Shown: positions 56,527 to 64,000 of the stretch, piece by piece
Layout: each line of letters starts with the position of its first letter
How positions within the stretch are numbered: position 1 is the first letter of the stretch
Source: Rhododendron vialii
Lineage: Eukaryota; Streptophyta; Magnoliopsida; Ericales; Ericaceae
Direction of reading: 5' to 3'
Length of the DNA: 64,000 nt
NCBI RefSeq assembly: GCF_030253575.1
Contig: NC_080568.1
Span: 29,570,001-29,634,000 of the forward strand
The notes under the pieces: model-generated
Database searches by the model: none
The model's input: the letters and a program-made list of their open reading frames with translations, nothing else
What the model was told of the DNA's origin: nothing
Made by a program: the position numbers and the translations under genes

Positions 56527-58201
56527 TTTTGGTAAGTAAAGATTTATTTCACCAAAACAAGCACGAAGCTTACAACAAATCAACAGGGGCATCCCCCTGG
56601 TAACCAATACAACCAATACATCAAAGGTCCAAACAATGACCAACACCCCAAAGCCAAAACTGAAAATGACCTATCAACAATTGTTAATAGCAAAAATGTT
56701 AGAATCTAAAAGCCACTCATCGCACAACTTCCTGTTTTGAGCTAAAAGTCTAACAGAGGACCAAGAACTAACCTTAGCTCGGACAGAATTGAAAATATCC
56801 AGAGCAACCGCACCTTCATTCCTGGATTTACCTTGAAATATCCTCATGTTGCGCTCGCCCCAAAGAGTATAAATGGATGCTGCCAAAGAGAGTTTATACA
56901 AAGAGTCACGTAAGTTTTTCCCCTTCCTATGATGGACTGCCCAATCCAACTCCTGGGCTAAAGGCTCAACAGGCCTAGCAATCCCATTCCTAGTCAAGAC
57001 TTGCTTCCAGACCAAAGAAGAAAGTTGACAGTCAAAGAAGAGATGGCTATGCGATTCCATATCAGCCAAACAAAAAGAACAGAACGGGGGAACCACCAGC
57101 CCCCAACTAACTAACCTATCCTTAGTAGATAGTCTTCCCAATACAGCCAACCACACAATGAAGCTCCATCGAGGCACTCCCTGACCAGACCACACAACAG
57201 AATACCATGGTTGAAGGGAATTCCTGTGCCGACAAGCCTCCCAAGCAGACTTTGCTGAAAACTTACCATCCGAGGTTAAGGTCCAAACAACCCTATCATG
57301 AAAAGATGGATTAGGGAGTAAATCCACTGGTGTATGCCTTATAATGTCCATAATAACCCTATTACGTTGCCTAGGCCATTTCCACCGATCATGATCAATG
57401 ATAGATGACACTTTAGCTTTTAAAGCGCTGCCCCTATGCATACAGAATCCCCAAACCGCTGAAACAAAGCTCCAAAATGGTGCCAATTATCAGTCCAAAG
57501 GAAGGTATCCCTGCAATTACCAATAACAACTTTAATCCAATCTTTATAAAGACATCTCAACTTCAGCAAATTCCTAATTACCCAAGAAGTTTCATAGGAA
57601 TCCCCCACAAACTCTGACCTTTAAGAATATAAACATGCACCCATTTGACCCATAAAGTGTCAGCCTTTTGACTGAGAGCCCAAAGGTGTTTCATAATGAC
57701 AGCTCTATTCCACTCCTTTATGGATCTAAATCCCAAACCCCCCTCATTTTTAGGAACACACAAGGAAGACCAACTGACTTTGCACCAAAATGCTTCAACT
57801 ATGTTCCAGACCAAAGAAAGGCACAAAGCACACTTTCAATTTCCTTAGTGATTTTTTGAGGACGAATGAAAATAGCACTCCAACAAGTTTGGATATTGAA
57901 GAGGACAGATTGGACAAGTTGAGCCCTTCCTCCATAAGAAAGAAATTTTTGGGTCCAGCTTTGGATTCTAACCAAAATCTTATCTTTCAACACAGCACAG
58001 TCGGATGAGGTGAGTCTGGTACTAATCAATGGCACCCCCAAATACTTTACTGGCAGTTGTTCTTCAGAAATTCCCAAGAGGTCAGTGAAGGCATGCTTAT
58101 CAGAGGTTGAGACACCGGCAAAATAAATGGCACTTTTAAGCAAGTTAGGTTGCAACCCAGAAAAGCCATGGAATTCCCTCAAAGACTTCAACACAATTTG
58201 C
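56527..58201 (-). mobile_element. 5'-truncated LINE with target duplication
   Basis: Minus-strand L1-type LINE. From its 5' side it reads the end of the reverse transcriptase (57799-58194: LPVKYLGVPLI, W..KFLSYGGRAQLVQSVL), then the connection (57578-57826: W..LCVPKNEGGLGFRSIKEWN), then the zf-RVT domain (56674-57486: W..TSDGKFSAKSAW, CSFC...ESHSHLFFDC). Frameshifts separate these pieces. It ends in a poly-A (T run at 56524-56530). Flanked by TAAGTAGGCTCTGTTT at 56511-56526 and the same sequence with one mismatch at 58202-58217. 5' truncation plus a 16-bp duplication fits target-primed reverse transcription. Confidence 0.88.
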
Positions 58202-58217
58202 TAAGTAGCCTCTGTTT

Positions 58218-59705
58218 GTAATCTTTTTGTTTGGTTCTGTGCAATGTTCCTCATGAAACTATTTGTTCTTATTATCCCGCTAAGCCTTCTTAAAAAATAA
58301 TAATTAAGTACTTATTTGCAATTTTTTATGTTAAAAATAATAGACTTACTAAAATAATTTGTTTATGCAATATGGATTTATTTGATAGATCTCAATGAGA
58401 TCTTTTGAACGATGAAAAAAAATTGAAAAATTATTTTCGTAAATACGTTATTTTTAAGTTTGAAAATTATAAATAAGTGCTTATTTTTTAGGTAGGCTCA
58501 ACCTCTTATAGATATCTACCAGAAGCACACAAATCAAAACAAACAAAGTTTTGTAATAATAATTTACATAATTTATTATGGGAACTAATTTTCACACTCC
58601 CCTTTTTTTTACAATCCACAACACCCGATTTTGGCAGCCAGTCCTAAACAAGCGCTGAAGAGCCATTTAATTGAAATTCGATAAAATTGGGCCGAAAATA
58701 GTGATGTATTGGACTAAAATTAATGGGCCAAGAAAGTGTTAATTGATTGGGCCCAGTTAGTTTTAATCCGTTACAGTTGAAATTCTGAAGTTATGGGCTA
58801 TGGGTTATATTATTATTTAAATTGGACCCCAAAGAATACAAATTTTGGCCTTGGAAGGTGGAAGTCCATGATGGAATTGCACGAGCAAAAATAGGAATAT
58901 GTTAATAGGGGATTCTGCCACATGACCATTTGACCCAGTCAAAATGGCCCATTCTCTTTCAGTCTCACGAAAACTACCCATGATTGAAGAATCACAGGTG
59001 CCATATCCTGCCAACTTCCAATAACCACTGCTTAGGAGGGAAAATCTCAATAATGGGACACATGGCGTCACAAGGAGGAGCCAGCAGATACCCTTACATG
59101 CAGAACCGTGAAAGCTGTTGGCCTATAAATACAAGATCTGAAGGAGAAAAAAGGGTTCTCATACCAACCAAGTCCAGCGCTTAACCAAAGTCTTTTCAGC
59201 GAAGCAACTATATTAATTTTTTCAACATTCAACTCAATCACTTCTTCAAGTAATTCGGGTTTTTATTTTCCTTGTACCCGACTTTATTATTCCGATATAA
59301 TAAAGTCCTTTTTTTACGTTGCTCTCTTTCCTACACAGTTAGGAATTTACGAAGTCCACGCTCGTTATGGCAAAACCACGAACTGTCACTGTGATCTAGC
59401 CATTAGGCTCGCAGCACTTTTGCCGATACAATTACAAAGTCAAAAAAGAGACATCCAGTCCTTACGTTAGACGCGACAAGTCTTGACACGTCCGCACTCA
59501 GTCCTTGAGCCATTTCGTGACCAAACAATATATCTCGCCTTTATCCACATAAATTTACTATGTTACCCTTTTCTCAATACACTTTTGCACCTATGCAAAG
59601 TCTCTGGTTCAAATAGATGGATTTACAGTCCGCTTGTAGTTTAACTTCTGGTCTACTAACATCTAATGCTGCCTGTGCTGGAAAATGTGTTTCGGGTCGG
59701 CCCAG
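58218..59705. other. Foreign sequence at 3' side of copy 5, LTR-like
   Basis: No gene. 58270-58500 is AT-rich with an inverted pair around AAAAAATAATAATTAAGTACTTATTT. 59120-59320 has a TATAAATAC box, CA-rich leader and AATAAAGTCC-type ending seen in retrotransposon LTRs, but no borders or duplication could be fixed. Unit homology resumes at about 59700. Confidence 0.4.
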
Positions 59706-60435
59706 TATCACTATTATTAATATCCAATACGTACTCATGAAAATACAGACATATGTTTCATGCATACTACCATAATAGGAGCTTGAAGTACTTTCACATG
59801 GTACTCCAATTAGCAAGACCAAGGAGTTGCAACAAGAAGCAAAGGCAACTTTTTATGAACAGCCAAACCAAAAATTTCACTCTCATCCAACTCCACCCCA
59901 TCAGGCAGTGCAAAATCAAACTGGTGCACAAGATTTGCAACCACCAACTCATGGACCACCGCTGCGAACTGAATCCCTGGGCACCCCCTCCTCCCTGCTC
60001 CAAACGGAATCAACTCGAAATCGTGTCCTCTAAAATCGATCGAATGGTTGTTCAAAAACCTTTCGGGCCTAAACTCCTCGGGCTCATCGCACGACGCCGG
60101 ATCCCGCCCAATCAACCAAGCGTTGACGACCACGCGCGTCCCGGCCGCAACGTCGTAGCCCATTACTTGGACGTCTTTGGTCGACTCCCGAGGCACGAGA
60201 AGGGGAAGCGGAGGGTGGAGGCGTAGAGTCTCCTTGATCACGGCTTTTAGGTAGGGCATTTAGTCTAGATCGTCCTCAGTTACAGGCTGGTTGGGTTGGG
60301 CTATAAGTCGAACTTCGGCTTGGAGTTTTTTCATGGCTTGAGGATGTTTTAAGAGCTTTGTCATTACCCATTCTATGGTTGCAGATGAAGTATCAGTTCC
60401 AGCAACAAATATATCCTGCAAGACCAAAAAAATTA

Positions 60436-60669
60436 CTCCCTCCGTCCCAAATTGGATGTCAATTTTTGATATCCGTGCCAATTTCAACTCCTTATATCTT
60501 TCAATATGGATCTCAAAAAATATGCAATATGGATCTTATTCGATAGTTCTCGATTAATTCTATTATACAAAGTTTTCAAACTCATGAAAAACATTATAGA
60601 TTGAAAGATATAAGCGATGAAAAATGACACGAATTTCAAAAATTGTCATTCTTTTTGGGACGAAGGGAG
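60436..60669. mobile_element. Stowaway MITE 1 in intron of copy 5
   Basis: CTCCCTCCGTCCC at the left and GGGACGAAGGGAG at the right, flanked by TA at 60434-60435 and 60670-60671. 234 bp, no coding capacity. Confidence 0.9.
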
Positions 60670-60691
60670 TACAATTTAGTAAATATTGTTG

Positions 60692-60963
60692 CTCCCTCCG
60701 TCCCTTTTTTTGTGTCCAGTATTCCATTTTGGGCTGTCCCTTAATAAGTGTCCATTTTATAAAGTTAGGGGGGTAAAAGTTGGTGTATTGTCTATTTTGT
60801 CCCTAAAAGTAGATTTTATTTTGAAAAGTTAGTGAGTAAAAGTGTAATGATGATGGTTAAGTAGGGAAAGTGAAGGAAAAAGTTGATGTGAAAGGTGTAA
60901 TGATGATGTCTTTTTAATAAGTTGGAGTTACGAAGTAGGACACTTAAAAAGGAACGGAGGGAG
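60692..60963. mobile_element. Stowaway MITE 2 in intron of copy 5
   Basis: CTCCCTCCGTCCC at the left and GGAACGGAGGGAG at the right. The right flank is TA, the left TG (mutated). 272 bp, different interior from MITE 1. Confidence 0.88.
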
Positions 60964-62194
60964 TATTTGTTTATTATGTATTTGATAAGGATTGAGACAA
61001 ATAAAGGATGGATAAGAATCTCTTTGACACCAAGTTAATCCTTACCCTTGTTCAAAAATCATTGAAAGTAATTGAATTATAAAATTACAAGGCTACTAAA
61101 CAATTGGTCAATACAAAAATAAGAGATTCGTGCTCAACATTACCCCTAGAGCATTGAATAATTTCTTGACTAAACAGTCGTAATTCCTAAAGAACAGAGA
61201 TTCAAGTAATACCAAAATAAGAGCTTTGATGCTATCTCTTTGAAGAGGAATCCCAACCACATTTTCTCTCTGAATCTCAAGCAAAACATCCACAAAATCC
61301 TGCCCTCCCTTTCTCTCTCTACCCTCATGCTCTTCCACCACGCCCTCCAAAAATTCATCCAACTCCTTAGCAAGTCTCTCCGCTCTCCCATACACCCCAT
61401 TTACTCTATTCACCCACTTAAGCCATGGTAAAAAATCTCCAATATCCAAAACCCCAAATAACTCCGAAGCCTTCCCCAAAACCTCTTTAAATCCCCTCCT
61501 CGCCCCTCCTTCTCTGCCCCCAACGCCGTCGTATTTCCGCCCCATTGCTGTCCTACACACCACGTTCGCAATCAACTCCACAATCAGTTTGCTCAAATTC
61601 ACCACATCAGAACCAGAATCTGAAATCTTCTCGATCATAAGCACCGTCTCTTCCTCCCTAACGTTGTGGAAGGATTGGACTCGCTTGTTGCTTAGTAGTT
61701 GGAGGACGCAGATGCTCTTCATCTGCCTCCAATACTCACCGTAAGAGCTGAAAACCACATCCTTCGCTCCGTACAAGATTTTATTGCCAATGATCGATTT
61801 GGGTCGGTTGGAGAAGATAAGGTCGTGGGTTTTCAAGATGTCACGGGCGGCGGCGGCGGAGGAGGCGACTAGGACGGGGGCGGTGGCGAAGTGGAGGAGC
61901 ATTAAGGGGCCGTGGGCTTGGGAGAGGGAGTGGAGGGAGCGGTGGGGGAAGGGGCCCATTTGGTGGAGGTTTCCGATCAAAGGGAGCTTTTGGGGAGACG
62001 GCGGTGTGTTTTTGTGCGGTGGTCGGGCGGTGATGGAGAGCCATTTGAGAAGGAAAACTAGGAAGAGAAACAAGGGAAGGAAAGAGAAAATGAAGGGGTA
62101 TAGTGAGAAATGCATGGCTCTGGTTGCAACAAATTTTGAAAATACGTATACGCTGTGTGCATGTGTGGTGCGGGTTGCATGAACATTGGGACAG

Positions 62195-62203
62195 TTTTTT
62201 ATA
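62195..62203 (-). promoter_or_regulatory. TATA box of P450 copy 5
   Basis: TATAAAAAA on the minus strand, 80-88 bp upstream of the ATG, in the same context (CCTATAAA..ACTGTCCCAAT) as the box of copy 3. Confidence 0.6.
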
Positions 62204-62209
62204 GGAAAT

Positions 62210-63367
62210 TTGTCAAGAAAAAAGACAGTGGTGTACAAATTTGTCAAGCACAAGCAAAGGAAATAAGACAGTGGGGTACATAATTTTCCATGAGAAAATT
62301 ATGAAAGAGTAGAAAAACAAATGGGGAAATTTACTTTATTGACATGGGCCAAGATGAGACGACCGTGCTAGAGAGAAAAAGCCTTTGTGAATTTACTTCA
62401 TTGACATGGTAATGACAATTTTGTAAATTTATATGAATAAGAGAAAAAAAAAAGTATCATCAATGAATAAAAGAAGGGGTGTGAATTATTTTTCGTGCTA
62501 ACAAAACCTGGCCGTTGTATAAAAAAGGTTATTGATAATGTCACTCTCAAAGGGGGGACATGTTCGTACCTTTATCCTTGATATGTACTTGATTCTTTTT
62601 GTCAAACCGTTTTTCCACCGTACATCTCTCCTAAAATCAATTGGTGTAAGGGAGCACTTCAATTAAATCTTTTATGGCATTCAATATTGCACCCGCAAGT
62701 CTATTTTTAGAGCGATCATTGGGAATGACATTGTGTAACCAAATCCATGCGAACACTCCGGATCCAACACTTTTCTTTAGTCATGTTCTGAGCCTATCAC
62801 AATAATTCAATCCGTCCATTTAGTGGATACAGTGTGAAAGAGACACATGCAAAAAAATCAATCCGGGCCCAACACTTTTCTTTAGTCATGTTCGATGACT
62901 TCCGAAGAGGCATTACACAAGGATCAGCAGAAGTGATGGCCCTGGACCTGGAGGCCCTGAATTCATGTACCTATAGATATCTAAGTAGATTGATTTTTTT
63001 CGCAAGGAGAAATTTTTGAATGCCAAGCGGGCACCACGTGGTGCCTGAGGAGTGCATCCAGGCTGTCCATTTCAATTTTAGACGGCTCAGATTTGAAAAG
63101 AGAAAGAAGAGAGAGAGTGGTGGGGTGAGAGGAGAGAGAGTATTTCAATTTGGACCATCCAACATCCTTTTGAACAATCCAGATATGCTGCTCGGAGATC
63201 ATGTGGGTACGGCCTCGTAGTAGCCACCCAAAAATTTCTCAAAAAGAAATGAATCTCGTAGATATCAAGGAGTCAGATGCGACCATGTATAGCACGATTA
63301 GACTTGCCCCGGTTGCTTTTTTTTTTGTTACACAATAAATCAACTCTAAATGCTGCCTCCCAAAAGT
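62210..63367. other. Upstream flank of copy 5 / junction to third macro-repeat
   Basis: Non-coding. 62890-63297 matches 17560-17849 joined to 39541-39747, i.e. the unit without the retrotransposon nest. 63288-63310 is the empty site of the solo LTR at 39748. 62210-62880 shows no gene. Confidence 0.6.
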
Positions 63368-63954
63368 TTTATGTTCGAAATCTTCCAGGAGCTACCATGT
63401 AACTCATTTGGAGTCGGTTCATACAGTGTTTTGCTTCAATTTTATTTTGGGCTTTCTGCTAGTGTCCGGTGAAATGTCTAGAACAGGATGTGGAAGTATT
63501 AGCTCAGGTGATGGAGTGTCGTGTGGGATTTCTCCCATTGAATTACCTTGGGCTCCCACTTGGTGCTAATTCTAGAAAAATTCAAACTTGACAACCTGTG
63601 GTAGATAAGGTGGAGAAAAGATTGATAGTGTGGGAGAGGAGATTTATCTCCTTTGGTGGTAAGTTGACCCTTATCAACTCTAATACAATTAATCAATCTG
63701 CCTATAGATAAATAAATTTTTATGTTAACAATTGACCAAACTTTTACCAATTTCTTGTGTCATGAACACTCGGGTACACGTACCCTCATTTCTCTCTAAA
63801 TTATTATTATTGTGCAGTTTATCACATTTTCTTTTCTTTCCAGAACAAGATAAGAATTATCAAAATTATATAGAAAACTCTCAAAATGTGCCAGTATTAC
63901 TATTATATCCAATATGTACTCATGAAAATACAGATACATGTTTCATACATATTA
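63368..63954 (+). repeat. Start of third macro-repeat with LINE fragment
   Basis: Nearly identical to 1-590. Contains the same LINE reverse transcriptase fragment (63480-63700), here with a stop at 63591-63593 (TTGACAACC, where unit 1 has TTGGCAACC). As in units 1 and 2, this is the 3' flank of a type-A P450. Confidence 0.85.
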
Positions 63955-64000
63955 CTCCCTCCGTCTCAATTAATTTAAATGCTCCATACGGGAGACCGTG
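63955..64000. mobile_element. Stowaway-type MITE (unit 3), cut by window end
   Basis: First 46 bp of the same insertion as 591-830, including CTCCCTCCGTCTC. Confidence 0.8.

Larger units (their letters stand above)
59810..62115 (-). pseudogene. CYP71A-like cytochrome P450, copy 5, one stop codon
   Basis: Exon 1 (61213-62115, 301 codons) is fully open: MHFSLYPF anchor, hinge PPSPQKLP, WRQMKS. Exon 2 (59810-60415, 606 bp) is in frame, with I-helix AGTDTSS, ExxR, PERF, and haem loop [10 protein letters not shown], plus one extra codon after PERF (LNNHSID). A single TAA replaces the CAG of DLDQMPYLK at about 60260, before ExxR, so the product would lack the haem-binding half. The donor is GTATTA rather than GTAAGG. 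The 797-bp intron holds two Stowaway elements; without them it is about 290 bp like copy 3. Type-B residues RLIAQPN.PV.EDD group it with copy 3. Confidence 0.9.

Noticed and set aside
57668-58008. Plus-strand frames over the LINE
   Set aside because: Antisense of the reverse transcriptase and connection regions.
59000-59600. A complete solo LTR around the TATAAATAC box
   Set aside because: The texture is LTR-like but no TG...CA pair with matching 5-bp flanks could be fixed, so it is left as unassigned.

Overview
The window is nuclear plant DNA: intron-containing CYP71-clade cytochrome P450 genes, plant LTR retrotransposons, a Helitron carrying an RPA1-like gene, Stowaway MITEs, L1-type LINE pieces and a fossil of a plant pararetrovirus (Caulimoviridae). 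Species cannot be named from sequence alone. About a tenth of the window is P450 sequence; most of the rest is transposable elements and their debris.

Backbone. Five CYP71A-like P450 loci lie on the minus strand: copy 1 (872-3331), copy 2 (6404-7746), copy 3 (10146-11938), copy 4 (43331-46734) and copy 5 (59810-62115). The right edge (63368-64000) repeats the 3' flank of copies 1 and 4, so a sixth copy is expected just outside. Each gene has two exons and one phase-0 intron. Only copy 3 reads through both exons (506 aa), and it carries His instead of Asp in the I-helix oxygen-activation motif. Copy 4 is broken by one 8-bp deletion, copy 5 by one stop codon, copies 1 and 2 are heavily decayed. 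Flanks and diagnostic residues show two gene types (1 and 4; 3 and 5) inside a higher-order tandem duplication: macro-repeat 1 is about 1-41,076, macro-repeat 2 about 41,077-63,302, and macro-repeat 3 starts at the right edge.

The nest. Between copies 3 and 4 lie a decayed pararetroviral insertion (13294 to about 16810; movement and coat protein regions, no reverse transcriptase) and a 21.7-kb block (17850-39540). That block is one 5.6-kb gag-only Ty3/gypsy retrotransposon on the minus strand. A complete 9.3-kb Helitron (18701-28043) inserted in its 3' LTR, a second, gene-capturing Helitron-like element (32315-37927) in its 5' LTR, and a solo LTR (38374-39521) also in the 5' LTR. The second Helitron itself contains a solo LTR (32584-33916) and fragments of a vicilin-like cupin gene and probably an ELMO-domain gene. 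Because the two LTRs were identical at insertion, each supplies the empty site for the Helitron in the other.

Other insertions. Solo LTRs with perfect 5-bp duplications lie at 39748-41071 and 50758-52349. A Pack-MULE-like element at 41360-42705 carries a piece of the ribosomal protein gene RPL4, and a long-TIR element with a 12-bp duplication is at 48315-49364. A 5'-truncated LINE lies at 56527-58201. Several MITEs and fold-back elements lie in P450 introns and flanks.

Function. The only product likely to be made from the backbone is the P450 of copy 3 (ER-anchored monooxygenase, substrate unknown). I saw no tRNA, rRNA or CRISPR array.
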